From Kitagawia praeruptora (lineage: Eukaryota > Streptophyta > Magnoliopsida > Apiales > Apiaceae): a stretch of DNA of 64,000 nt. Below the pieces are notes generated by a model. That model saw only the letters and a list, made by a program, of their open reading frames with translations. It was not told the DNA's origin and did not search any database. The translations under genes and the position numbers were made by a program. Within the stretch, counting starts at the first letter, position 1. The number at the start of each line of letters is the position of its first letter. Shown here one piece after another: positions 21,630 through 32,818 of this stretch. The stretch is from assembly GCA_037693485.1 (NCBI GenBank), contig CM075346.1:125104001-125168000 (forward strand). The letters run 5' to 3'.

Positions 21630-24600
21630 ACCCCTCGAGTGTTGAGAAGGTAACCAAAAAGACTCATATCGATGTTTGAAAAGAATCAAGATGTGAGCGA
21701 AAAGGTAGTTTAACAAGTATATGACCGGGCAATCAAATAAATAATAGCTCTCAAGTGAGGTCCCCTTATATGTTTTTGGAAGTTTGAGCGAGTATTTAAA
21801 TCTTCTTATAAGATATATTTAAATAAACATAGAGTTTTGGGGACCTCTCCTTGATAAAATACTCATAAAAAGACTCCGAAATATTTTACATAATATCTGA
21901 AGGTGAAAGATAATCTTTGAATAATATAATTCATTATAAAAAGAATTTAGAAGAATTTAAATAAATATTCCAAGAAAATTTATTAAATGAGTAATAATTC
22001 AGGAATATTACTAAATCATAATATTGCTCGTAAGTAATCCTCGAATGAATATACAGGAATATTTACAAAAACAACTCTCTTTTAAATGAATATTCAAAAA
22101 TAATACTCATTAAATAAATAAACTCGAATAAATAATAAAATAATATTTACTAAATAAATCGAATCTTAAATGAATATTTGAAAATTATATTCATTTAATA
22201 AATAATATTCTAATTGAATATCCAAATAATATTCTTTTAGTAATCAAAACTTTAAAGGAATATTCGAAACAATATTCCTTAAGTAAATAGAACTTCGAAT
22301 GAAGATTTTAAAATAATATTCATCAAGTACATAAAATCTTAAATGAATATTCACAATAATATTCATTTAATAAATAAATTTCAAAGAATATTAAAGTAAT
22401 TACTCATTGAATAATCAAATTCTAAATGAATATTCGAAACTAATATTCCCTTAAGTAATTAAAGCTCGAATGAATATTAAAATAATATTCAGTAAATAAA
22501 TATACGCGAATGAATATTCAAAATAATATTCATATGATACTTCTCGATTGAAATAATATTCAAATAGCATTCCTCGAATAATTTCCAAGTAATCAATACT
22601 TTATGGAAATATAAATAATGTTCATAAATAACATTCCTCAAATAAACTGTCACTGGAATCCCTCCGGGTTTCCACGACTATCTCTATATCGCAAAATACC
22701 GACTCCCGGTCTTATATTTAAAGAATAAATATCATACGCCCTTCACTAAGGGTCTTAGCAAAACAATCCTGCTTATAACTGATAATTCATATCTAGTCTA
22801 TAAGCCAATATCAATCCAGGGAACAAGCATATTAATAGACTTGAAAGTAGGCATGCATGCTATGGCATATGTATACAACAGTCATCATATATATTATCAC
22901 AACAATAGTTCCAAGTATTGGAAACTTGCCTGGCAATCCTGTAGGGGTAGTGTGCCTCGTGTCAATCTGGTGGTCTATAAATAGTCACAATAACCGAGGT
23001 CAATCACTTAACACTTTTTAAAAGGCTAAGTATAACTTAACTTAAGTCGAAACACGCTTTCGAATTATCTCGTTATACACCTCTTAGTGTAACTCCCTTT
23101 TATTATCACTATGACCCGACATTCGTCCGCTACTAAGACACGTCACTATACTTACACTTGGTATATACTTAAGTCATGTATGTTTTTTTAAGTTCGGTCA
23201 TTTACGAACCAAGATTATACCTCGAGATTTATTGCCCGTTTTCTAAGTCATTTACCAAAGTCATAACCAAGTATGCTTCTAGGGGTTTGTTCGCGTTTAA
23301 CCTTGATTCGAACATTTTTATAAAATCGGAAAATGATCCATTCGACATGTGGTTTTCTCTCACACCTTCCTTTTTACCTCTAATATTTAATTATGAAGAT
23401 TCTCCACTGATTTCGTGGTATTAAAGGAATCCAATTTTGGTTACGAACTTTCGTTTACGGTTTTGAACCACTTTTACGAATTTAATCATAACTCCTAAAC
23501 CGTAAGTCCATTTCATACGATCTTTATATCAAAACGAAGTTTATAACATAATCTAGCTTATAATGGCAGAAATTGAAGCTTAACAGTGAGTTAGAGCTAC
23601 TGTGATGCACGGTTTTCAAGGTTTTACGAAATTTCGGCATTACGATGGCTATAAATCGAACGTTTCTAAATTTGTTATGTCAAAACCAAGCCACACCGGG
23701 CATACCATGATCAAACCAACAAATTATATGCATAATCTACATCTTATCAAGTCCAAGAACATATCACTTAATCATCATTTGAACCATAACTCTTAGATCT
23801 ACTAAAACCACTACATAATCACTTAAACAAGCTTATAATAACATCATCACCAAAACTCATCCAAAACTCCATTAATACTCAAAACAAAGACTGGGGTTCT
23901 TGAAGTTTATACCTTCCTTGGAGTGTGTATGCACTTAGTAAGCCTTGTATAGTCCTTATAATACCTTTACCAAGCTTAGATCATCCAAAGGGATCAAGAA
24001 AAATAAAGTTAGTTCTTGAAATCACTATTCATCCTCCACTTGAATGATTTATTTGAAAATGGAAAAAGTGGAGATTGAAGCTAAGATTTCTAGGATATCA
24101 TTTTTATGAAATTTAAGACTCACCATAAAATTTTGGAGATCAAATGATGGTTGGAAGTTGGGTTTTGAAATTTTAAAATTCAAAAAATTCGAAGGGCTCT
24201 CTTTAAGGGGAAAAAATGAGTGAACTTCTCGAATTTATTTACCCATCCAAACGATCTTTACAAAATTATGAAATTAAATACACAACTTCATCTGGATGTG
24301 TAGAAGCTCCGTGATTTTTTTCATGATTTTTAGATGAGTAGAACTAGGTGAAAAAAATTCGGAAAGACCCCCTGTTCCTGAAAATCCGAACTGCTTGAAG
24401 AAAATGGGGGAGAAAAGAAAGAAAAGTTGATTGGCTTGCTTGCTTGGTCTTATCCTTGTCTAATGCATTATTGTGATAATATCTAGCATAAAGCTACTTT
24501 ATTAAAGTGCTTTGCTCATGCCTTGCATCATCTAATGGATAAGTGTTGTGATTGTGTGGTAAGATGAGGTGATGAAGCTAAGTACTTGGTTTGATTTGCT

Positions 24601-25364
24601 AAGTATGCTAGTTACTCTTGTAAATACTAAGTTACTTGATCTTATACTCTTGCACATGCATTCATCTTGACTCTCTACTTGCTCTTTTGTCCGGTTATTA
24701 CTCCTTTTCATTGATCGTTCGGAGGAATATCTTAAGGATTTCTAGTTAGGGTTTTACCGGAAACCTTCTTAATATTTCTACTATAATTCTCAATCCTCCT
24801 TTATAATTCTTACATTTAAATTCCTTAAATCCTCTTAATAAATCTTTAAGTCTTTCAGTGTCCAGGGAAATCTCGGAGAAAATAAAAGTGCTATTTTTCT
24901 GAATTCGATATCGTTTGCATACACTTATTTCGCCCCTGGATCATGAATACGAACTCAGAAATCCGTTCTGAATACTTCTATATAGCATCGTCTAATAATA
25001 TTCTTATTTTCACCAAAAACACTATTCATTCTTTATTCCATCTTTATTCCTTATATTTATAAAAATGTTCTTGTTCTCTTTCGGGCATTCCTTAACCTTT
25101 TTACGGAACCACTGGACTAACAACAGCTATTGATTTGGATGACACAAGAATATCTCCTTCCTCTTTGGAGTGCCATAACTTATTTTTTAGGAGATAGATT
25201 ATTCTAATCTAGGTTGTCAACCCATTGCATTCTTCATGACATATAATCATTTAAATCTTTATCCATTTACATTCATTGTTAATACCTTGTAGTGGGAGTC
25301 ACTGTTCATTCTTTCATCAATATATAAAAAGTTTTAATTCTATCGAAAAATTCGGGTTCTTACA
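21630..25364 (-). repeat. Tekay 3' LTR (left copy), remainder after Athila
   Basis: It resumes at ACCCCTCGAGTGTTGAGAAGG, exactly where the uninterrupted copy at 59488 continues, and runs to GGGTTCTTACA at 25364. Together with 8127-9286 this LTR is about 4,895 bp, against 4,874 bp for the right copy. The 21-bp difference matches one missing stretch in the AT-rich repeats. In a 450-bp sample I counted about 15 differences between copies, roughly 3%. Confidence 0.9.
21890..22640. repeat. AT-rich palindromic repeat array in Tekay LTR (left copy)
   Basis: About fifteen degenerate units of roughly 45-60 bp carry cores such as AATGAATATTC then AATAATATTCATT. Each can fold into a short hairpin. The units are separated by AAATAAAT or AGTAAT spacers. 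Confidence 0.7.
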
Positions 25365-25377
25365 GTCTCCCCTCCTT
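25365..25377 (-). other. Polypurine tract, Tekay element
   Basis: The minus strand reads AAGGAGGGGAGAC directly before the LTR start TGTAAGAACCC. This is the expected plus-strand priming site. Confidence 0.8.
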
Positions 25378-26078
25378 AAAAGGATTCCGTCCCGGAATCA
25401 GGTAAAAGACAAATGGGGTACTTGCTGATTATTTCCCTTTCCAGTTACTTAGTCAATCCTTAATCAATCCCAATCCTTATTCAGCACATCTTACTAGTGC
25501 TACAATACATCCTTTATCCTTTTTCATTAGTCTTTGCTACTTTTAGTACAACACATTATCCGTGTTATGCTCTTATCCAGTCATATACTATTTTCCTTAT
25601 TGGTATCGGTAGTGACTTTGGTATCACTATCGCGCTGCGAATTTCGGAGATAACCTCACTCGTAATTATGCAATTTCTGATCGTTTTAATCTTCGCAATC
25701 TCGATCAATATATAGAATTAAAAGAATTTATTGAGAGATCACTATGATCAATGAACATTTGTCCTATTGCATAGTTAGCACAGGAGGTGGCCAGCCTTTA
25801 GTACTTGACAAGCAATTTAGACAAGCTATGGTATCCCACTTGGACTCCTATCACATAGACAGGTAGTCACATAGTAGTACCTCCCCTCCTTAAAGGGTTG
25901 TTCTTCTCAATTTAGAAGAAGATAAATAAGGGAGAAGAAAAAGAAGGAATTTCAAAGAATTATATAAGAAAATTTTCATGATTGTCAAAAATATCATACT
26001 TAGAATTTACCTCTGAACTATAGAGGTTTATTAGAGAAGGAAAATAATCGTATTCGTATCAATACTACTTTATTGTAA
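25378..26078 (-). pseudogene. Decayed 3' end of the Tekay internal region
   Basis: The minus-strand text adjoining the purine tract resembles the terminal codons of Tekay polyproteins (FRDGIL-like). No continuous frame extends into the region. It is interrupted at 26079 by a solo LTR. The remaining sequence is AT-rich without recognisable domains. Confidence 0.5.
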
Positions 26079-26628
26079 TGTTAGATATAATTGATGTAAT
26101 TACTAATCAGTGTTTAAGTGATACAATGTTAAAACAGAGTTTAAGCTGGAAGCAGTCAGAGTTTGAATAAACGCTGATAGATGGAAGCGCAAACGCTGAT
26201 TATTGGAAGTGCAACAGAGTTTGTTAAACTCTGTCTCGCGGAAGCGTCTACAAGTCAACAGTGATTGAAGATTAATTGAAGATAAACATGGAAGCAATAT
26301 CTTTGAAGATTGGATAGCTATCAAAGAGATTGAGTTGACTTAGAAGACGTGTAGCAATCGTAATTGATATCAATTGTATAGCTTAATTGTAGGAGTATCA
26401 ATTTACGATTGTATAGCAGCTGTATGTTTTATAAATACAGTTAGGTTAACCCTAGAAGGGTATCGTACATTGATATATTGATTCATTGTAACCTAAGCAG
26501 CTTTCTTTGATATTTTACATCACTGAGAGAGGAATTATTAATTCCAAACAGTTTTTAATTAGAAAAACGTGTGTTCTTGTTAATCTCTCATACAATACTT
26601 GATTATATTTTGTGTATTCGACCTAACA
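26079..26628 (+). mobile_element. Solo LTR of a copia-like element, 550 bp
   Basis: It starts TGTTAGATATAATTGATG and ends GTATTCGACCTAACA, flanked by TGTAA at 26074-26078 and 26629-26633. There is no internal region, so it is the product of LTR-LTR recombination. A TATAAATA box lies at 26430-26437 on the plus strand. It does not match any other LTR in the window, so the parent family is not represented here. Confidence 0.85.
26430..26437 (+). promoter_or_regulatory. TATA box in solo LTR
   Basis: TATAAATA lies about 190 bp before the LTR end, a normal position for the U3/R promoter. The assignment rests on sequence and position only. Confidence 0.5.
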
Positions 26629-26633
26629 TGTAA

Positions 26634-27286
26634 TCTCACATATCACATGTCCTTGCTGCTCTGTCCATCATTTTATGGGCCTATACTCTTGTTCGATATT
26701 AGCATCACTTACTTTTGGAAAATCCTTCAACCTCTCAGGTTAAATCTTGGATTTCTCGCTTGACATTATTATTACTGACATTTTACGCCACGACACTGGC
26801 TCTTTCATATTCATAATTCTAACGCTATCGGGTTGTCATTCCGAGAGCTCGTTAGGAAAACCCATTCATCAATCCATTCATAACATTCCTTGCTTTACAT
26901 TCCATTATTTCCCAATCTTTTCTTTATCAATCACATCCTTTGTATTATCTAATTCTTATTTACTTCTGTTGGTTAACTTCCACTGTCATCTCAGTGTTGA
27001 GACACTCGTCACCTTTACTCAATACGTGTTACACGTTTGGGTCAAAGTTTCCTTTGTTCAACCATCTAGATTTCACCTTCTCATTCCATGAGTCTCTTTA
27101 TTACTCAATCAATCTATTCCATATTTCTTCAAATTTTCCAAATTTAAAAGGAGTCAATTTGTATGTCATTTATGCTCCTAATTCCAACTTTCCATTTTGG
27201 CCAATACCCTTGCCCTGCCAATTCCATACTTTTCTCGCTTCATTACTGGAGCTTCTCATGAGCCCGCCTATCTGACTCTCTTATTG
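26634..27286 (-). pseudogene. Decayed Tekay internal sequence between solo LTR and SIRE-1
   Basis: AT-rich remnant without a coherent frame. It ends at the TATTG target (27282-27286) of the SIRE-1 insertion and continues at 53811 on the other side. Open plus-strand frames here lack family resemblance and run against the element's orientation. Confidence 0.5.
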
Positions 27287-28575
27287 TGTTGAGTATTGAA
27301 TACGTTAAAAGAATACAGGGGGGGTGAATGGATTCTTGAACTTTTCTTGAATTGAGTCAATGTAGCAGATAAGTGCCTTTGTGTGTAGAAGTGAAGGTGC
27401 GGATAAAGAAACAACACAAGACACAATATCACTTTAATCTAATGTATTATTAGATAAAGGTTGCTACAATCTGTGAATACAAATGGTAGTATTCTCAGCT
27501 TCGTTTTTCTCAGAGAGATATAGCTTACAGTGTATGAAAAACTTGACTCACAAAAGTTACTAAGTTATGAAGTGAGGCTGTGTCCTTATAGAACATGGAT
27601 ACAGCCTACTTACTGCAAATAAGGTAGCTAAACAAATTACTTTCTAGTCTGTCTATCCTTTTTGAGTAAGTGTCCAAACGGTTACAGATTTGACTTTGCA
27701 AAGCCTGTTTAGATCCACTTCTTTAGCTCCTTGTCTCTTCTATATCTCTCCAAGCTTCCTTGTAGGCTTTCCAGAGCACGTTACAGATTGTGGTCCATAA
27801 AGTGCATTGGCTTGTTGCAGGTTTCTGACTTGTACAATTTCTTCAGTATTTTGTCTCCAAGAATGTATTCGAGAAGTGACTAAGTAAGTGATTCGAGAAC
27901 TAGAATTGACTTGATCGATAACTCTGAGTTCTCGGATACTGTTATATTGACATATCGAATCACTTCTCGAATAGCTCTTTTCCATCAGGATTCCTTGAGT
28001 TGTCGAATAGAACATTTGACTTATCGAATCCTCGAGATATCGAATAGCTTTCTGAGTCCTTGAGATATCGAATGGAACTTTGACTTGTTGACTCTTTGAG
28101 AACTCGAATACCATCTTGACTTGTTGACTTCTTGAGTTCTCGAATAGAGTAGTAGACATATCGAATCCCTGAGATATCGTATGAGATATCGAACAGTGTA
28201 TTCAGAGATATCGAATAGTGTCTTGAGATATCGAATCCCTGACTTCTCGAATGCTAGACTTCTCGAATAGACAAATATACTTCTCGAATTGGTACTTAGG
28301 CAAATTCTTCATTTCTTCAAATCCCCAACTGTGATTATTTGACAGTCTTTAACTCCTTGCTTGAGGCATGAACCTTGGAACTTCTTTCAAGCATTATTCT
28401 AGACTTTATAATTACAATTACACAACTAGGATTTGATGCCTACTATAAGTACAATACAAACAGAAACTCTACAACTAGAGGTTCCCTCAGTTAAGAGGTC
28501 ATGTAAGTAATGCAAAGCATTACAAACAATTAGGCTTGTTATTAGATGTGTACAGGCATGCCTCTGTAACTAACA
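27287..28575 (-). repeat. SIRE-1 3' LTR, 1,289 bp
   Basis: Plus-strand start TGTTGAGTATTGAATACG; the other copy has TGTTGCG. It ends GTAACTAACA at 28575. Nearly identical to 52514-53805. Confidence 0.95.
27858..28300. repeat. TCGAAT short-motif cluster in SIRE-1 LTR
   Basis: About eighteen copies of TTCTCGAATAG, GATATCGAATAG and variants occur in 440 bp, mostly in one orientation on the plus strand. The other LTR has the same cluster at about 53097-53520. The spaced motifs create a spurious 139-codon frame that is not a gene. Confidence 0.75.
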
Positions 28576-28589
28576 ATCTCCCCCAAATT
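28576..28589 (-). other. SIRE-1 polypurine tract
   Basis: The minus strand reads AATTTGGGGGAGAT directly before the 3' LTR start TGTTAG. Confidence 0.9.
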
Positions 28590-28729
28590 GTGAGTGAGAC
28601 CCTTAGTCACAATTTCATGTCTGATAACAAGCCTAACATACATAAAGATAAGACTTTAAAAGTACAGGTATGTATATTGAACACATAAATGGAATTACAA
28701 GATAAATGCTCTAACAATATGATGAGGTA

Positions 28730-31700
28730 CTAGCCATTTTCATTTGATTGCATCTCCATTGCTTTGGCTTGTAGATCATCATATGCTTTCTGTTTCATTT
28801 CTTTTTCCTTTCTTGCATTCTCATCTATTGCTCTTATGATTTCTGCCATAGCATCCAATTCTTCAATCAAGATAGAGTTTTTGAAATCTTCAAGCACTGG
28901 CTTCAGAATGTAGGCAGGATAGTGACTGAGTAGGTTCATTCTTATATTGACATTGTCTCCATTTCTTCTCCTATACTTCACCACATAGGGATCAAGCTGA
29001 ACTCTACACAATCCCTTTGCCATTAGCTTTTCTGCTTCAATCTCCAGTCTGTCAATTTCTTTCTCCCTTTCTAACCACTTCTCATAGCAGCCCTTTCTTA
29101 TCTTTTCAGCATAATCTCTCTTCATTTTCACAAAGTCAATCAATTCCAGCTTCCATACTTTCTCCACCTTGTCTTCAGAGTCCAGCAATGCAATGATTCT
29201 TTCTATCTCATACAATTTACCCAAATTCTGACAACCCCATTGTTTGAATTTCATTTCTCTCCCATCAGTGTACTTGATCTCAAGGTGGTCATCCACAATT
29301 GCAGCAAAGCATATCTTTTGAGCTCTTAGAAATTGCAATTGCTCTTCATCAAAGTCTTCATCAAGTGGCTGGAGTTTCAATCCTGGAATGATTGTTAGGG
29401 CTTTTGATCTGGATAGCTTCACTCTTCTTGCAACATGTTTAAATTTCATCCTCTTGACATGGTTGCTTGGCAGAGATCTTTGACCTTTGTTGGTAGACCA
29501 TAGTAGTATTCCATTAGCAGTTTGCTTTCTGAAACATACGCATGGTTTCTTGACTTGAATCTTCTTCTCTTCTTGAGGTGGCAAAACAGTTGCAGAAGCC
29601 ATAGATGTAGATTTTGCTAGGTCACCACTAACAGTATTCACCCTAGACTTAGAGTCTTGTGTTGTGGTGAGGTTACTGCTAGCAATGCCTAAGGCTTGCT
29701 GTTTTCCAATCTTCCTCTCATAGACTCTTCCTTGGTCATCATCATTCTTCTTATCCTTGTCACCTTTCTTCTTCTTCTTGTCTTCATCACCCTTATCTCT
29801 CCTGTGATGTCTTCTCCTCCCATCACTTTTATCTTCAGAATCATCATCCTTATTTCTCCTAGGTTGAGCCATCTCTGGGATTTCACCAGTTGCTATATAA
29901 GTTCTGAGGATGTGCAGTGCCTCAGTTTCTTCAGCATTTCTGGCTCCAACCTTCTTCTGTAATTGATCAATGATAGCAATGATCAGTCTGTGATTTCTAG
30001 GGGTGAGATCACGGGGAATGACCAATTGCTTAATGTCTTCAATTCTGGTGCCAGACTGATAAATGATTGTCCACGGCTTCTTGATCACTTCTGGTAACCT
30101 TGAAGGTTGGCCATTCCTCAAATCATCAAACAGACTCTTGCTGTTCTCATTCCTCTTCTCAATGAGCTCAAGTATGGCATCTATCTCTGAGTGTTTTAGG
30201 TCTTGTAGAGTCTGGTATGTTAGATGCCATATCTTTAATTTGGATATCATCACTATCTCCTTGACCCATAGATTATTGACTTTCTTGGGGATGACAGTGA
30301 TGTAGTCAATCTGCTTCTTCACCTCCCTCAGATAGAACTGAGTGTCACCAACCTGTTCCCTTATGGCTTTCAGAAACTCCAAGAAGGCTTTATCATGATA
30401 AAAATCTGAGTTGGCAACTTCTTGCAGCTTGGCCTCAGTAACAACTTTAACTTCTACAGGCTTGGCACTCTCAGATATAGAGGTTGGAGGTTTGTCAGAT
30501 GGCATACTCCCTGCAACCACTGTGGTAGTTATGGATTGCTTTTGTCCTCCAGGAGTAGTGATGTGCACAGTTGGTAGAGTGACAACTGGCAAGATAGATG
30601 GAGGCTCATCCACTTTGGATTTTCCTTTGCCTGGCACATTAGGTAGAGATTTTGAAACTCTTTGTTGACCACCCTCATTGATTTTTATGCCTTTCTCCCC
30701 CTTTGTATTTGAGTTCCTTGCCTTCTTCTCCCCCTTAGGCTTGTTGTCAGGCACAGAGGCTGTAGAAATGTCCTTTGGGATTGAAGATTCATCAGGTAGA
30801 GGGAGACCCATATGCTTCATCATAGCAGCTAACATGGATTGTTGATGCAAAAGGACATCAGCTGTGGTGGATGCTTGAGTGTCCAACTGGTCATTTAGAA
30901 GTGCAACCTTGTCTGTAAGATGAGCATTGGACTTGGTGAGAGTAGCCACCTCCTTCTCAAGTGCATCTACTTTGCTGAATAACTCAGTAGATTTGAAGCC
31001 AGACAGGGATTGTTCTTTGAGTCTCTGCACTTCAAATCTAGTCATGTCATGTACTGGGACCTCAGTGATCAGTCTGTCTCCATATAGATTTTTGAACATG
31101 GTCCTCAGCATGGCATTGGCATCTGTGGTCTGATCAGATAGAATTTGAAATTGATGCCCCAGACCTGTGACAGTATCCTTTAGCAGAGCTAGCCCATTGT
31201 CCATTTTGGTGCAGGTGGTGTTGCAGTGTTTGAGGTCCTTGAACACACTGTCTAGCTGAGGGAATTTGGCATCAAAGGTCCTCTTGATTGCTTCTACTGT
31301 GGTGGTGGTCTTATCACACACTCTATTGACCTCAGTTTTAACACCTTTTCCAAGATAATGTGCTGCCTTGAGGAATCCCTTGTGTGAATCATTCATAGCC
31401 TCATACACTTCACCAGGGGTCAGAGATTTGGCATTGGAGCCCAGTGAAGTGAGGTATTCTTCCCTGAGATACTGAAGTGCTTCATCAAGAGTAATATCAT
31501 ATTTTCCTTGCAACCAGGCATCTATGTTGCCATCTCTCTCAGCATCATCAATGATCTTTGTCTTCTGCAACTTCACATCATCCCTATGGCATAACAGAAT
31601 GGCCTCATAGTCTGGATTAGGCATGCCTGCAGTGAGAAGGTTCTGAGCAATCTTTGTGAACTCAGGAATCTTATCCACAATTAAGCTTTGAAGTGTTTCA

Positions 31701-32818
31701 ACCGTCATTTGTTGTGGAATAGACCCTGATCCTGAAGCACTGTCATGTTGCACAGGCTTCAGCCATTGTGACATGAAGTCAGAGCTAGAGCTAGGCAAGC
31801 TAGACTCCTCAGTTACAGATGCAACTTCTGTAACTGGATGGATTGACTCTACTACTGGTGTCACCACAGAAGTGGGATGAATTACACCAGCAGTTGACAC
31901 AGGCACAGAGTCTCTAGTAAAAACTAGTGGAACCTCTGTGTTTGTGATAGTGTCATCAGGAGATGCCTCAGCATGCATTCCCTCACCATCTGAATGTGGG
32001 TTCTGAGTGGTGATCAAAGTGTCATGCACTAAGTCACTTGAAATTATTGGCTCATCAAGAGAAAAGAATTCTTGATGATCAATGCCTTGCATCTCAGTTG
32101 CCTGAGTTGCAGGTTCCAAAGAAATTTCAGTGTTAGATTCTGGAAGAGAAGTGTGTTTAAGAGTAGATTTTGGCAACTCCCCCTGAGAAATAGAGGGAGT
32201 TTCAATTGTGATGTGCTCTCCACTCAGTGTAGTGCCAGCCTTATCACTCCCATGTGCTGACTCTGTACAAGAAGGTGCATTGGGGAGAATGCTTGATTCT
32301 ATAGGTGCACCCTGTTGAGAGGATACACCTAGTGAGCTGTGTGCCCCTGATTTTACAACTTCAGCCATTTGTGTGACTGAAGAGGTGGTCTTAGTTTTCT
32401 TCTTCTTTGTCCTGTGTAAGGGTGACTCAGGTTCCTCACTTTCTAGACCTAATTCAACAGCTAATGCTGCTTCAGATAAGATATTTAATGGTGCAGACAT
32501 TACTTCCTTTCTCTTCTTTTTACTAACATCACCCTTTTGAGAGGATGATGCAGTTGGCTCAGTATGTGGTAGAGTGTGTGGTTGAGAGGGTTGGTTAGCA
32601 GGCCCTGGGTTAGCATTTTGTTCTACTTGCTTGGGCTGTGCTAACTTAGATTTTGCATCAAATGTTGGCATGTTGTGGGGATAAGTTCTAAACAAACTCT
32701 CCATATAGGGAGTTATGTTCAGTCTTACATCCACATCATTCCTAGTCTCCAAATTACCAAAAATGAGTTTGGTCAAGGACTTAGGATAGCCTATTTTATT
32801 TTTATCAATCCCAGGCAA
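28730..32818 (-). CDS. SIRE-1 third ORF, main part (1,362 aa), unknown function
   Basis: A single uninterrupted frame of 1,362 codons, opened by a TTG-type start at 32818 (PGIDKNKIGYPKSL) and overlapping the previous ORF by 28 bp in a different frame. Residues about 60-370 are Ser/Thr/Pro/Glu-rich and look disordered. Residues about 370-690 are helical with probable coiled coil (VDALEKEVATLTKSNAHLTD near 625). A highly charged Lys/Arg/Asp stretch lies at about 980-1030, and the C-terminal 200 residues are charged and helical. No hydrophobic segment fits a membrane anchor, so this is not an envelope protein in the ordinary sense. It was not matched to any enzyme. Its intactness next to a pol with one stop shows recent descent from a functional copy. 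Confidence 0.8.
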   Translation of the reverse strand: MPGIDKNKIGYPKSLTKLIFGNLETRNDVDVRLNITPYMESLFRTYPHNMPTFDAKSKLAQPKQVEQNANPGPANQPSQPHTLPHTEPTASSSQKGDVSKKKRKEVMSAPLNILSEAALAVELGLESEEPESPLHRTKKKKTKTTSSVTQMAEVVKSGAHSSLGVSSQQGAPIESSILPNAPSCTESAHGSDKAGTTLSGEHITIETPSISQGELPKSTLKHTSLPESNTEISLEPATQATEMQGIDHQEFFSLDEPIISSDLVHDTLITTQNPHSDGEGMHAEASPDDTITNTEVPLVFTRDSVPVSTAGVIHPTSVVTPVVESIHPVTEVASVTEESSLPSSSSDFMSQWLKPVQHDSASGSGSIPQQMTVETLQSLIVDKIPEFTKIAQNLLTAGMPNPDYEAILLCHRDDVKLQKTKIIDDAERDGNIDAWLQGKYDITLDEALQYLREEYLTSLGSNAKSLTPGEVYEAMNDSHKGFLKAAHYLGKGVKTEVNRVCDKTTTTVEAIKRTFDAKFPQLDSVFKDLKHCNTTCTKMDNGLALLKDTVTGLGHQFQILSDQTTDANAMLRTMFKNLYGDRLITEVPVHDMTRFEVQRLKEQSLSGFKSTELFSKVDALEKEVATLTKSNAHLTDKVALLNDQLDTQASTTADVLLHQQSMLAAMMKHMGLPLPDESSIPKDISTASVPDNKPKGEKKARNSNTKGEKGIKINEGGQQRVSKSLPNVPGKGKSKVDEPPSILPVVTLPTVHITTPGGQKQSITTTVVAGSMPSDKPPTSISESAKPVEVKVVTEAKLQEVANSDFYHDKAFLEFLKAIREQVGDTQFYLREVKKQIDYITVIPKKVNNLWVKEIVMISKLKIWHLTYQTLQDLKHSEIDAILELIEKRNENSKSLFDDLRNGQPSRLPEVIKKPWTIIYQSGTRIEDIKQLVIPRDLTPRNHRLIIAIIDQLQKKVGARNAEETEALHILRTYIATGEIPEMAQPRRNKDDDSEDKSDGRRRHHRRDKGDEDKKKKKGDKDKKNDDDQGRVYERKIGKQQALGIASSNLTTTQDSKSRVNTVSGDLAKSTSMASATVLPPQEEKKIQVKKPCVCFRKQTANGILLWSTNKGQRSLPSNHVKRMKFKHVARRVKLSRSKALTIIPGLKLQPLDEDFDEEQLQFLRAQKICFAAIVDDHLEIKYTDGREMKFKQWGCQNLGKLYEIERIIALLDSEDKVEKVWKLELIDFVKMKRDYAEKIRKGCYEKWLEREKEIDRLEIEAEKLMAKGLCRVQLDPYVVKYRRRNGDNVNIRMNLLSHYPAYILKPVLEDFKNSILIEELDAMAEIIRAIDENARKEKEMKQKAYDDLQAKAMEMQSNENG

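Noticed and set aside
27740..28159. 139-codon minus-strand open frame, with 104- and 126-codon frames at 53162-53542
   Set aside because: They lie inside SIRE-1 LTRs and arise from spaced TCGAA motifs. The low-complexity protein text simply mirrors the DNA repeat.
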